Source: Planctomycetota bacterium
GTDB lineage: Bacteria; Planctomycetota; UBA11346
DNA length: 37,930 nt
Assembly (NCBI GenBank): GCA_007695355.1
Contig: REDX01000145.1
Coordinates: forward strand, 1 to 37,930
Direction: 5' to 3'
This document shows, in pieces, positions 1-8,943 of this stretch. The notes under the pieces were generated by a model. It saw only the letters and a program-made list of their open reading frames with translations. It was not told the origin of the DNA and did no database searches. How positions within the stretch are numbered: position 1 is the first letter of the stretch; every line of letters begins with the position of its first letter. The position numbers were made by a program, and so were the translations under genes.

Positions 1-537
1 ACGCAAAACGCGATTGGGACGTTCTGCCAAGACCGCTGTAAACTCCCCCTCTAGACTCACCAGGCCGGTGGCCCCCTCTGGCCATTCGGGTAGAGTGATA
101 CTGCGACGCAGGCTGACATCTTGCTCTGAGCGACGATGCTGATGCAGCATTTCGCGTCGTTGCTGAATACTGGCCTCGCCTGGACGAATGACCCCCCCGC
201 GATCATAGCGCACACGATGGACAACGAAATCTTCCACGCCCTCAATGGTGCCGATATCAGTGGCATCGAAGATCACGCCAAGAGAAATGCTGCTGCTCTG
301 ATTGCGGACCGAGCCGTCTTCGCTGTAAGACAGACTGAATGAACTGCGGAGGTGTTCAGCGCGACCGGTCATCTGATGGATTTTGGATTGCCGTTCACCC
401 TCGACTTCCGCCGCGGCATCGCCCACCTCGGTTCGCGGTGCATCTTCTGCACTTACGGCAATAGGAACTAGGCTCAGTAGACCGAAAGGCAAGAGGAGGA
501 GGGAAAAGGAGAGACGATGGGTGATTAATGTATGCAT
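1..537 (-). CDS. Exported protein of unknown function (3' part cut by window edge)
   Basis: An open frame of 179 codons runs from an ATG at 537 to base 1 without a stop, so the C-terminus lies outside the window. The first ~30 residues form a signal peptide: a His/Arg-containing start, a long Leu/Phe-rich core and an AVSA-like cleavage site before EDAPR. The mature part is charged and repeatedly mentions short beta-like stretches (for example SFSLSYSEDGS and SISLGVIFDATDIG), which suits a periplasmic or surface beta-rich protein. I recognise no family. No clear Shine-Dalgarno is seen close to the ATG. The next gene upstream on this strand is glnD, 229 bp away, so it is probably transcribed separately. 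Confidence 0.7.
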   Translation of the reverse strand, partial: MHTLITHRLSFSLLLLPFGLLSLVPIAVSAEDAPRTEVGDAAAEVEGERQSKIHQMTGRAEHLRSSFSLSYSEDGSVRNQSSSISLGVIFDATDIGTIEGVEDFVVHRVRYDRGGVIRPGEASIQQRREMLHQHRRSEQDVSLRRSITLPEWPEGATGLVSLEGEFTAVLAERPNRVLR

Positions 538-726
538 ATCGTAAGGCTATTAGGATAATTCCTATGGCAACACCAATTCGCTGCAGATTACAGTTAAGTC
601 CCATGCCGGCTACGACAGAAGCTAGCCTGCGCTCTCAATAAGAGAGGGCTTCTCGAAAGGCGCCAAACAGGCGATGATTACCAGAACTGTGCTTACTCAT
701 CAATAACCGGCAGATATCGTCGATAC

Positions 727-758
727 CATGGGCGATGTTCCAGGCGCGCCCATGTTTT
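727..758. terminator. Hairpin between glnD and the exported-protein gene; possible terminator
   Basis: CATGGGCG (727-734) and CGCCCATG (747-754) form an 8-bp stem with a 12-nt loop. A TTTT run follows only in the plus direction (755-758). In the minus direction, where glnD ends at 767, there is no U-run, so a role in ending glnD transcription is uncertain. Confidence 0.3.
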
Positions 759-766
759 CATCACTT

Positions 767-3562
767 TCAGTCAGAAGTCCCTGAAAACATCATGAGGCTT
801 TCATGTAAACGATGGCAAAGCTCACGCGTCTGGGGAGGACTCAGCTTTTGTCCATCTGCAGATATATAAAAGACGTCCACCGCCCGATCACCAAGGGTTG
901 AAACCTGGGCAAAGTCTATGCGACAGCCGAAGTCAGCGATAGCCTGGCACATTACCGCGAGAATACCTGGGCTATCTTTAACGCTGACATCTATGACCGT
1001 GCCCTCGTCGTGACTATCATCAGCTTTTACCTCTATGGTATCTTGATGGGAATCGGCACGGCGCTCTGGCAGAATCATATGGCGACGACGCTCTATCCAG
1101 TATTCCTGGTCTGCACGAGATGTGGCTAAACCAGCGAGTGTCTCATAAAGTTTTGCCCAAGCTTCTTCTTCGTCCCATTTAGCAGGGACAATACCTGTCA
1201 GACGCAAGCTCATCAAAATAAGTTGATCGCGGGTTACCCAAGCACGGCAACCGTGAATATCCAAGCCATGGCCACTGCATACCGAGGCGACATCAGCAAG
1301 GAGGTTACTGCGGTCTGGCATGGCGAGACAGAGGGTCCAATCAGCTGAGCCAGCCTGTACATCCATGGCCACCGACTGGCGATGGGCGCGGGCTTGATCA
1401 AGCAATTGATAATGCCATGCCGCCTGGGCGAGCGGCCGCACCTGATGAACATAGTCCCCTGGCAACAACGAAAGATGCAGTTGTGCTGAATCAGCATTGA
1501 CACCACGCTCGATGAGCTCGTCGAGTACTGCTTGACGACGATTAGCAGGCGACGGCAAACGGCCGCTCATGTGGGCGCGCAGCACGAGATAACATTCTTC
1601 AATCAAACCTTCTTGCCAAGCACTAAGCACCTTGGGACCAACGGCTTTGGCGTCTGGCCAAGTGAGGCAATAAAGAAGATCCAAACGCTCGACGCTACCA
1701 ATGCGCTCTGCCATTTCGTTGAGGAAAGATGGCTCGGTGAAATCTCGACTGCGGGAGGCGTTGGAGAGCGTGACATGTTCGCGCACCAGGAAGCGGACAA
1801 TTTCTTGTTCCTCGTCGTCCAGTCCTAACCGACGAGCAATCGGACCCACCATTAATTCACCGCGGGCAACGTGTCCGCTGCCCATATGCTTGCCCAAATC
1901 ATGTATCAATAGCGACAGGGCCAAGAGATCCGAACGATGGATTTCGGTGTAAAGCTGTCGCAGAAGCGCCGGTACATGCGAATCGCAGCGAGCAATGGCG
2001 TCTAGATTATCGAGGGCCACAAGAGTGTGTTCATCAACGGTGTAATGATGATAAGCATCAAACTGCATATGGCAGGTGATGCGCCCAAATTCCGGCAAAT
2101 ATGCACCGAGAAAGCCAGCGCCATGCAAATCCCTTAAAATCGGCGCGACTCGACCTTCAGCAGTAAGTATGGCTTTAAAACGCAGCGCCGCCTCTGGATC
2201 GCGACGGTCAATCTGGGGGTGAGATTCCAAATACTGAGCGATGGATCGTTGAAGGCTTATGGAAATCGCCACCCCCTGCCGCTGGGCGGCTTGCGCCATT
2301 GAAAGAACAATGCGTGGCATTTGAGGGTGATGGAGAAAATCTCGACGAGATGCGTACACCGCGCCATCGATCACCACAAATCCATCGCACAGCGGACGTC
2401 GCGAAGCGAGTAATGAGCGCCGTGGGCCCAAGTGTCCGAGGGACCTGATTCTATCTATGGAGAGACGCACAACCTGATCCACCATCACCATTTTACGATA
2501 GTGGCCGCGCATGAGTGTCTCCACTTCACGCAGGCTTGAACGAGACCCATAACCTAACTGCTCTGCACAGCGCAATTGATCAGCCAATAAAAATTGATCG
2601 TGCCGGTGACCGTGATGGAAGTGGAGGAGACTACGGATTCCAAGGAGGTGATCATTGGCGGCAAAGAGTCGGCTGACATCCTCTGATTCAATGGTGTCCA
2701 ATTCGCGCAGGGCGTGCAGGGTACGCGAACCATACAACATAAACGCGAGATTACGCAGGAATTGAATGTCGCGCAATCCACCAGGAGCAGTTTTAAGGTT
2801 GGGTTCCATGGTGAAAATGGAACTGCCCAAATCCCGTCGACGGGCCTGCAATTCCTCTACTTTATAGAGCAGGAACGGCGCCAAACGCTGCTGGCGAAAG
2901 CGTTCCATCACCGCGGCAACGGCAGCGATGAGCTCTGGCGCTGCCGCCAATGGACGGTGTTCCAGTAGAGCGGTTCCGGTTACAAAATCCTCTCGTATAA
3001 TGTGATCCAACTCTGATATGGAACGCATACTGGCGCCGACTTGAAATCCGCAGTCCCAAAGCAGGGTTTGGAACTCAGCGTTAAGAGCACTAATCCACGG
3101 CGCCACCCGCGAGCCCTGCACGATAACCATGACGTCAAGATCTGAATGGGGATTAAATTCAGCCCGCCCATAGCCGCCAAGGGCGAAGAAACCGAGATGC
3201 TTCTGCCAATCGGCTGGGGCTTTCACGTGGTTCACCGCACGCTCTATCAGACGACCGAGTATGGCGTCTACACTAGAGGTGAGACTTACCGCTAAATCAA
3301 AGCCGGTAACTTCGTTAATGCGCTCAAGGTACCAACTGTGGAGGCGCTCCCAATCCGATTTCCGCAGGGCCTTAATGCGCGTCGTAAGTGCATTTCGCCC
3401 CAACTCAGTGGTAGCCGCCAGGGATTCGCTCAGCAAGGGATGGGGCGCAGGTATTTCAACCCGCGGGCCGCTTGGCGCCACTACCTCATCAATATCGCTT
3501 GCGCCTGAGCCACCGGTCCATGCCAGGCGGGCCCGTTTCCAGAGTCCAGACTGGGTGAACAT
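767..3562 (-). CDS. glnD: Bifunctional uridylyltransferase/uridylyl-removing enzyme GlnD
   Basis: GlnD senses glutamine and adds UMP to, or removes it from, PII signalling proteins (GlnB/GlnK), controlling nitrogen assimilation. The 931-residue protein has the full family layout. A nucleotidyltransferase domain carries GGYGRAE at 129-135 and the metal-binding HSDLD at 139-143, followed by the GGLRDIQ motif near 261-267. An HD phosphohydrolase domain has DEHTL near 510 and HDLGK at 554-558. Two ACT domains, which bind glutamine, occupy roughly 735-810 and 850-925. Length is at the upper end of the family (about 850-940). The ATG at 3562 follows AAGGGAG with good spacing. No PII or glutamine synthetase gene is in the window. 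Confidence 0.95.
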   Translation of the reverse strand: MFTQSGLWKRARLAWTGGSGASDIDEVVAPSGPRVEIPAPHPLLSESLAATTELGRNALTTRIKALRKSDWERLHSWYLERINEVTGFDLAVSLTSSVDAILGRLIERAVNHVKAPADWQKHLGFFALGGYGRAEFNPHSDLDVMVIVQGSRVAPWISALNAEFQTLLWDCGFQVGASMRSISELDHIIREDFVTGTALLEHRPLAAAPELIAAVAAVMERFRQQRLAPFLLYKVEELQARRRDLGSSIFTMEPNLKTAPGGLRDIQFLRNLAFMLYGSRTLHALRELDTIESEDVSRLFAANDHLLGIRSLLHFHHGHRHDQFLLADQLRCAEQLGYGSRSSLREVETLMRGHYRKMVMVDQVVRLSIDRIRSLGHLGPRRSLLASRRPLCDGFVVIDGAVYASRRDFLHHPQMPRIVLSMAQAAQRQGVAISISLQRSIAQYLESHPQIDRRDPEAALRFKAILTAEGRVAPILRDLHGAGFLGAYLPEFGRITCHMQFDAYHHYTVDEHTLVALDNLDAIARCDSHVPALLRQLYTEIHRSDLLALSLLIHDLGKHMGSGHVARGELMVGPIARRLGLDDEEQEIVRFLVREHVTLSNASRSRDFTEPSFLNEMAERIGSVERLDLLYCLTWPDAKAVGPKVLSAWQEGLIEECYLVLRAHMSGRLPSPANRRQAVLDELIERGVNADSAQLHLSLLPGDYVHQVRPLAQAAWHYQLLDQARAHRQSVAMDVQAGSADWTLCLAMPDRSNLLADVASVCSGHGLDIHGCRAWVTRDQLILMSLRLTGIVPAKWDEEEAWAKLYETLAGLATSRADQEYWIERRRHMILPERRADSHQDTIEVKADDSHDEGTVIDVSVKDSPGILAVMCQAIADFGCRIDFAQVSTLGDRAVDVFYISADGQKLSPPQTRELCHRLHESLMMFSGTSD

Positions 3563-3714
3563 CGACTCCCTTCCGTGACCATTGGTGAAATCTTACATGC
3601 CGCTTTTCCGCTGCTCGCGCAGGAGTCAACAGAGAGGGGCCTCGCAGGTAAAACCTTATTTTCGCAGCGATCGAGCCGGCTTCAATCCCCGATTTACAGG
3701 GAGTCACAGGGCGC

Positions 3715-4659
3715 TTACCCTAATTGCCACTCTTGGCCTTCATAGGCCGCAGAAATAGTCCAACGCGCATCGGGAGCCGAGACATCCTTGTAGGCGCGGG
3801 CCGACTGCAAAAGCTGGGTGACCGCCGCATCATCGGCATTAGGGTCGTGATGAAAGATCACTAACTCGCCAATTCGAGAATCTCGGAAGAAATCGATCCA
3901 GTTAAAGATTGTCGAATGGCCAAAATTAATTTTCTCATGGTATTCTAGGAATCCATACATGGCATCGACGATCACCACATCCGCCCCTTCAACAAAGCGG
4001 GCATAGGGGCCGGCGAGGGCATTGGGATTCTTTGAGACTTCAGTATCCGTGAGATAACACACCGAGCGCCCGCCGCGATCCACCCGGTAGCCATAAGCCT
4101 TATCCGGATGGATCATGGAAAGGATTTGCACCTGGGCACCGGCAATATCGGTGGCACTGCCCTCGGGCAATTGGTGGCATTGAATATCGCTGGCGAGACT
4201 ATCCCACTTCACCGGGAAATGGGCACTCGCCATCTGCACCCGCAGTAGAGCCTCAACATCGGAGCGCCCAGACCAAATATCAAGGCGGCGTCCAGGCTGA
4301 TAAATGGGCACAAAAAAGGGCAGCCCGCAGATGTGATCCCAGTGGAAGTGGGTGAGAAAAAGATGAAGGTTGGTGCTCGTCGCGCGCCCATCGGCAAGCA
4401 AACGGCCGGCGAGATTGCGGATGCCGGTGCCGGCATCAAGAATAAATACCGTATCCTCGAAGGCTATTTCAAGACAGGATGTATTGCCGCCGTATGTAGC
4501 CGCGTGGGGGCTGCGGGCCAATAAGGCTTCAATGGCCTCTGGGGAGGCTACATCAATGGCGCGCGCTTCTTGCAAAAGCGCGCGCATCTTATTTTTCAGG
4601 TCCTTCGTGGTCATCGGCGTGGCCAAAGACCCGCGAACCCCCCAGATGCGCAATTGCAT
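3715..4659 (-). CDS. MBL-fold metal-dependent hydrolase
   Basis: A 314-residue metallo-beta-lactamase superfamily protein. The metal-binding THFHWDH motif (H104, H106, D108, H109) is intact, preceded by DAGTGIRNL, and further ligands are plausible in the C-terminal GHST and FHHDP segments. It opens with the MQLRIWGVRGS strand typical of cytosolic phosphodiesterase-like members (PhnP and cyclic nucleotide phosphodiesterase-type proteins). The substrate cannot be told from sequence. I place the start at 4659, because GGGAG lies 5 nt upstream and the family begins at this strand; a longer form from 4707 is possible but lacks such a site. It is on the same strand as glnD, 152 bp upstream of it. 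Confidence 0.85.
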   Translation of the reverse strand: MQLRIWGVRGSLATPMTTKDLKNKMRALLQEARAIDVASPEAIEALLARSPHAATYGGNTSCLEIAFEDTVFILDAGTGIRNLAGRLLADGRATSTNLHLFLTHFHWDHICGLPFFVPIYQPGRRLDIWSGRSDVEALLRVQMASAHFPVKWDSLASDIQCHQLPEGSATDIAGAQVQILSMIHPDKAYGYRVDRGGRSVCYLTDTEVSKNPNALAGPYARFVEGADVVIVDAMYGFLEYHEKINFGHSTIFNWIDFFRDSRIGELVIFHHDPNADDAAVTQLLQSARAYKDVSAPDARWTISAAYEGQEWQLG

Positions 4660-4867
4660 GCATGCTCCCAAAGATGGATCCAGTAGGATTGAATACTCTA
4701 AGGCCAAGCCAGACGAAGGAAAGCGTTTTCATGAATCCTGTTGGTTATGCCAAGCATTAAGTCAGAGCCTTGGCGGAGGTTCTGATAGCCAAGGATCAGT
4801 AGGTGAGATTGCCGGCAACGTCATCCCCCTCTACAGCGCCGTGCACTGCCAGGTCTGGCACGAGCGC

Positions 4868-5833
4868 TCAAGCCGGAAGGACGGCCAGGGCGGCATCGGT
4901 TTCAGCTAAAATAGCCTCGACTTCAGCCAGGAGGGAGGACTTAAGCGGCAAGCCCAGATCGCCCAGGGCGGCCCCCTGGGCCGCATTGCGGGCACCCACG
5001 ATGAGGGCCGTGCAGCCCTCGCGGGATAGCAAAGCACCGGTGGCTAATTCGGCCATCGTAAGTTCATGGCACTCGGCGAGGGCGCGCAGGCGCTGGGTAG
5101 CCGCCAGCAGAATAGGTAAGCGGGGGGGAGTGAAATCCGGGCGCTCGGCCCGATGATCGCCGGCAGGAAAACGCTTATCGGGCCCCCAAGCGCCAAAAAG
5201 CAGACCCCGATGCATGGGTGAGTAGGCGAGATAGGCAATGTCATGCTCGGCGCACCAGGGGAGGATCTCCGCCTCATCCTGACGACGGTATAGGGAGTAA
5301 TAGTTCTGCACCGAGGCCAGCCGAACGCCACTTTGACGCCAGACTTCAAGCTCGTCCACACCCACATTGCTGACCCCAATCGCCCTTACCTTACCTGCGG
5401 CAATCAATTCGGCACAGGTGGCGGCGGTTTCGGCGATCGGCTCCGGCGCCGGCCAATGGAGTTGATACAGATCGATGCACTCCACCCCTAAATTGGCCAG
5501 CGAAGCTTCGCAGTCGGCGAGCACATCACCGCGGCCGGCCCGCTTAACCCGCTGACCCTGGGCATCAACGACATGGCCAAACTTGGTGGCCACCAGCGGG
5601 CGGTCGGCGGGGCGGATTTCTGCCAATAGACCACCAAGCACCCGCTCGGCATGGCCATCACCGTAAAGCGGAGCGGTATCAACCCAGTTGATCCCCGCCT
5701 CAAGGGCTGCAGTAATGGCTTCCTGGGAGTCCCGCTGATCCTGCTCTCCCCACATATAGCCACCGATGGCAAAGCATCCAAGTCCAATCACTGAAATGGG
5801 TTGATCGATGACGGGGAGGATACGTTTGATCAT
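4868..5833 (-). CDS. Aldo/keto reductase
   Basis: A 321-residue NAD(P)H-dependent aldo/keto reductase with a TIM-barrel fold. All four catalytic residues of the family are visible: D52 and Y57 (in VDTAPLYGDG), K84 (in VATKFG) and H126 (in LYQLHWPAP). The C-terminal half holds the cofactor-binding part (IVGARNAAQ). The length and the GLGCFAIGG start resemble the bacterial subfamily that includes YccK/IolS-like general stress reductases. The natural substrate is unknown. It is divergent from cysD, with 85 bp between the two starts, and shares that intergenic space for regulation. Confidence 0.9.
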   Translation of the reverse strand: MIKRILPVIDQPISVIGLGCFAIGGYMWGEQDQRDSQEAITAALEAGINWVDTAPLYGDGHAERVLGGLLAEIRPADRPLVATKFGHVVDAQGQRVKRAGRGDVLADCEASLANLGVECIDLYQLHWPAPEPIAETAATCAELIAAGKVRAIGVSNVGVDELEVWRQSGVRLASVQNYYSLYRRQDEAEILPWCAEHDIAYLAYSPMHRGLLFGAWGPDKRFPAGDHRAERPDFTPPRLPILLAATQRLRALAECHELTMAELATGALLSREGCTALIVGARNAAQGAALGDLGLPLKSSLLAEVEAILAETDAALAVLPA

Positions 5834-5869
5834 GGGTGAAATACTATACAGCGGCCGGACTTCGCAATC

Positions 5870-5897
5870 TTGACCAAATAGATCAGATCAGTATACA
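5870..5897 (+). promoter_or_regulatory. Probable sigma-70-type promoter of cysD-cysN
   Basis: TTGACC (5870-5875) and TATACA (5892-5897) are separated by 16 bp and would start transcription near 5904, about 15 nt before the cysD ATG. The -35 box matches five of six consensus positions and the -10 box four of six. This is a prediction from sequence alone. Confidence 0.55.
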
Positions 5898-5918
5898 TTG
5901 CGCCCTCAGGGAGCCTCT

Positions 5919-6884
5919 ATGACCCAGCATATCCTTAACGCAACCGCCACTTCGGTGGCCAGCCTTGACGCCGAGCATGCCCGCTATCGGCTTACCCACC
6001 TCAAGCAATTGGAGATGGAAAGCATCCACATCCTGCGCGAGGTTGCGGCCAGCTTTAGCAAGCCGGTGATGCTTTTTAGCGTGGGCAAGGATTCCATGGT
6101 GATGCTGCACTTGGCGCGCAAGGCCTTTCACCCTAGCCCCCTGCCCTTCCCCCTGTTGCACATCAATACCACTTGGAAATTCCGTGAAATGATTCGCTTC
6201 CGCGATCAATTGGCCAAGGATTGGGATCTGGACTTGCTAAGCTACACCAATCCAGATGGGCTTAATAATGCAATCACGCCATTCACCCACGGGTCCAATA
6301 AATACACCCATTTGATGAAGACCGTGGCCCTCAAACAAGCCTTAGATAAGTACGGCTTCGATGCCGCCTTTGGCGGCGCTCGCCGCGACGAAGAAAAGAG
6401 CCGGGCAAAGGAGCGAGTCTATTCTTTCCGTGATCGCCTGCATCAATGGGACCCGAAAAATCAGCGACCAGAGTTGTGGAACCTCTACAATGGGCAAGTG
6501 GATAAGGGTGAAAGCATACGCGTTTTCCCCCTCTCTAATTGGACCGAACTCGACGTTTGGCAATACATCCACCTAGAAAATATTCCGGTGCCCAATCTTT
6601 ACCTCGCGGCCAAACGCCCGGTAGTCGAACGCGATGGGACGCTGATTATGCTCGACGATGAAAGGGTTCCTCTGCGCGCAGGGGAAAAGATTATGGAAAA
6701 AATGGTCCGCTTTCGCACGCTCGGCTGCTATCCCCTTACGGGGGCAGTGGAAAGTGAAGCGAGCACCCTCACCGAAGTCATCCGCGAAATGCTGATGAAC
6801 AAGTATTCGGAACGTCAAAACCGCGTCATCGATCACGATGCTGAAGGATCGATGGAAGACAAAAAGAAGGACGGCTACTTCTAG
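5919..6884 (+). CDS. cysD: Sulfate adenylyltransferase subunit 2 (CysD)
   Basis: CysD is the catalytic small subunit of ATP sulfurylase, making adenosine 5'-phosphosulfate (APS) from sulfate and ATP in the cytoplasm. The 321-residue protein carries the PP-loop ATP pyrophosphatase motif SVGKDS at 54-59. It is collinear with the family through [15 protein letters not shown] and the C-terminal [12 protein letters not shown] segment. The start is set at 5919, where AGGGAG precedes the ATG; an upstream in-frame ATG at 5898 would add seven residues and overlaps the predicted -10 box. cysN follows after 65 bp, so the two subunits are probably co-transcribed. Confidence 0.95.
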   Translation: MTQHILNATATSVASLDAEHARYRLTHLKQLEMESIHILREVAASFSKPVMLFSVGKDSMVMLHLARKAFHPSPLPFPLLHINTTWKFREMIRFRDQLAKDWDLDLLSYTNPDGLNNAITPFTHGSNKYTHLMKTVALKQALDKYGFDAAFGGARRDEEKSRAKERVYSFRDRLHQWDPKNQRPELWNLYNGQVDKGESIRVFPLSNWTELDVWQYIHLENIPVPNLYLAAKRPVVERDGTLIMLDDERVPLRAGEKIMEKMVRFRTLGCYPLTGAVESEASTLTEVIREMLMNKYSERQNRVIDHDAEGSMEDKKKDGYF

Positions 6885-6949
6885 ATCGACGCGTTCTGCC
6901 TGCAGCCTGGACAAGCAACCCATATCTTCACCAATCACTGGATACCCCC

Positions 6950-8803
6950 ATGCACGACGCCGTCCTCATCGAAACCGATATCGAGGAATATCTCGACCGC
7001 CATGAGCGCAAAGAACTCTTGCGCTTTGTCACCGTTGGTTCGGTAGACGATGGCAAGTCAACCCTCATCGGCCGGCTTTTGCGCGATACCGGAGGAGTTT
7101 ACGAAGACCAATTGGCCGCCGTCGCCAAGGCTTCCGGCAAAAATGCCGGCGCCGATGGCATTGATCTAGCGCTGATTACCGACGGCCTTAAGGCCGAGCG
7201 CGAACAGGGCATTACCATTGATGTGGCTTACCGATATTTCACGACTCCGGCGCGTAAATTCATTATTGCCGACACTCCCGGCCACGTCCAATACACCCGT
7301 AATATGGCCACCGGCGCTAGTACCGCCGACGTTGCGCTTATCCTTATTGATGCTCGTCATGGGGTGCTTTCTCAATCTCGTCGTCACGCCTTTATCGCAA
7401 GTCAACTTGGCATCCCCAACTTATTGGTTTGCATCAATAAGCTAGACCTCGTAGATTTTTCAGAAACCGTATACCAACGAATTGTCGCAGATTTCCATAA
7501 TTTTGCCGCACGTCTCAACTTTCAAGAGGTGCGGCCAATCCCCATCTCCGCCCTAGGCGGCGACAATGTGGTTGCCCGCAGCCAAAACACGAACTGGTAT
7601 GAAGGCCCAACGGTGCTTGAATACCTTGAAACCGTGCCGATTAATCGCGCGCGAAATTACTCGGATTTCTGTTTCCCTATCCAATTGGTGCAGCGTCCGC
7701 ATCTCAATTTCCGGGGCTATTCGGGAACCGTCACCTCGGGCGTGGTCAAGCCCGGCGATGCGGTAACCGTGCTACCAGCTGGCACCACGACAACGGTTAA
7801 AGCTATTCATACCTTTGACGGGGAAATCGAAGAAGCCTTCCCGCCGATGGCGGTAACCCTCACCCTCAACGATGAAGTCGACGCCTCCCGCGGTGATGTC
7901 ATCGCTCACTGCCAAAACCCGCTTACGGTCTCACGGCATATTGAGGCAAGCGTGGTGTGGATGCATCAAACGCCCCTAGAATTGGGCAAGCAGTACCTCA
8001 TTAAGCACGCCACCTCGCAAATCCCCGGGGCCTTTAGTCGTCTCCGCCACCGCGTCGATATTCACACCCTCACCGAAGAACAGGCCGAGCGCCTAGAATT
8101 GAATGAAATCGGCACCCTCAGCCTCACCCTCTCGCGGCCCATCGTTTCCGATAGCTATGCCGAGAATCGCGAGGCCGGGGCCTTTATTATCATTGATCGT
8201 TTAAGCAATCTTACCGTCGGCGCCGGTATGATCACTGGCTACGGCGATGATGAGGTGCTCGATGCCGATGCTGGCACCCGGGTGGTGAGTCCCGCCGAGC
8301 GGGCCCGGCGCTTTGGCCAACAGGCCGCGACCCTGTGGCTCACCGGCCTGCCTGGCTCGGGCAAGACGCAGATCGCCCACGCTTTGGAACGGCGTCTTTT
8401 TGATGCCGGTCACCTGCCCTATGTAATAGATCGGGAACGAGTTCCCCGGGCCGATCCCCATGGCACCGGGGCCAAGCTGGCACCGGTTATCGAGGCGGCG
8501 CGGCAGGGCCTGGATCTGGGCCTCGTAAGCATTGTCGCCTTCACCACCCCCATGGCCTATGATCGCCAACGCGCCCGCGAACACCTCAGCTCTGGCGAAT
8601 TCATGGAAATTGCCTGTCACGCCGATGCGGCGGTGCGCTCGCAGCGCCTGCGCGATTGGAAGCGGCCGACCGAGGAGGAAGTAATCGACTACCAGGCTCC
8701 CGAAGATCCGGATCTTAGTATCGACACCAGCCGCAGCCTGGATCTCGAACCCATCGTCGACCGCATTACCGCCCTCCTGCGCCAGCGCGGGGTACTGCGC
8801 TAA
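6950..8803 (+). CDS. cysN: ATP sulfurylase subunit 1 fused to a divergent APS kinase domain (CysN-CysC)
   Basis: The N-terminal ~450 residues are the CysN GTPase that drives APS synthesis by CysD: G1 is GSVDDGKST at 30-38, followed by ADTPGH and NKLD motifs and the EF-Tu-like beta-barrel domains. The C-terminal ~160 residues match APS kinase (CysC), with an intact P-loop GLPGSGKT near 466. The remaining kinase motifs are poor: the APS-site DGDNVRHGL is replaced by DRERVPRAD, and the segment around DLGFS and the ENIRR helix is shortened. The kinase half may therefore be inactive or altered, while the CysN part looks functional. Length (617 aa) is slightly below that of typical CysNC fusions (about 630-650). 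No PAPS reductase or sulfite reductase gene is nearby. Confidence 0.92.
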   Translation: MHDAVLIETDIEEYLDRHERKELLRFVTVGSVDDGKSTLIGRLLRDTGGVYEDQLAAVAKASGKNAGADGIDLALITDGLKAEREQGITIDVAYRYFTTPARKFIIADTPGHVQYTRNMATGASTADVALILIDARHGVLSQSRRHAFIASQLGIPNLLVCINKLDLVDFSETVYQRIVADFHNFAARLNFQEVRPIPISALGGDNVVARSQNTNWYEGPTVLEYLETVPINRARNYSDFCFPIQLVQRPHLNFRGYSGTVTSGVVKPGDAVTVLPAGTTTTVKAIHTFDGEIEEAFPPMAVTLTLNDEVDASRGDVIAHCQNPLTVSRHIEASVVWMHQTPLELGKQYLIKHATSQIPGAFSRLRHRVDIHTLTEEQAERLELNEIGTLSLTLSRPIVSDSYAENREAGAFIIIDRLSNLTVGAGMITGYGDDEVLDADAGTRVVSPAERARRFGQQAATLWLTGLPGSGKTQIAHALERRLFDAGHLPYVIDRERVPRADPHGTGAKLAPVIEAARQGLDLGLVSIVAFTTPMAYDRQRAREHLSSGEFMEIACHADAAVRSQRLRDWKRPTEEEVIDYQAPEDPDLSIDTSRSLDLEPIVDRITALLRQRGVLR

Positions 8804-8904
8804 ATATACACGCCGATATAACACCCCCGCTTCGACCTTGGCTCCTCTTGATGATTGAGGGCAGCAGAGATCGGTCTTGCATCGGCCGGGGCTGGCCTAG
8901 CCTT

Positions 8905-8935
8905 CGTTATTACGAATTTACTTCCGGTAATAACG
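8905..8935 (+). promoter_or_regulatory. NikR-like operator upstream of the nickel uptake operon
   Basis: CGTTATTAC (8905-8913) and GTAATAACG (8927-8935) are a perfect 9-bp inverted repeat with a 13-nt spacer, just ahead of the nikK ribosome binding site. From memory, NikR operators of several lineages are spaced inverted repeats such as GTGTTAC-N13/14-GTAACAC, and the arm sequence and spacing here fit that type well. The position before a nickel transporter operon supports the reading. The repeat could alternatively fold as an RNA hairpin touching the ribosome binding site. No nikR gene is in the window. Confidence 0.6.
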
Positions 8936-8943
8936 GAGCCCCT

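Noticed and set aside
8201-8824. A 207-codon minus-strand open frame opposite the APS kinase domain
   Set aside because: It is antisense to cysN-cysC with no family likeness; the plus strand has clear domains.
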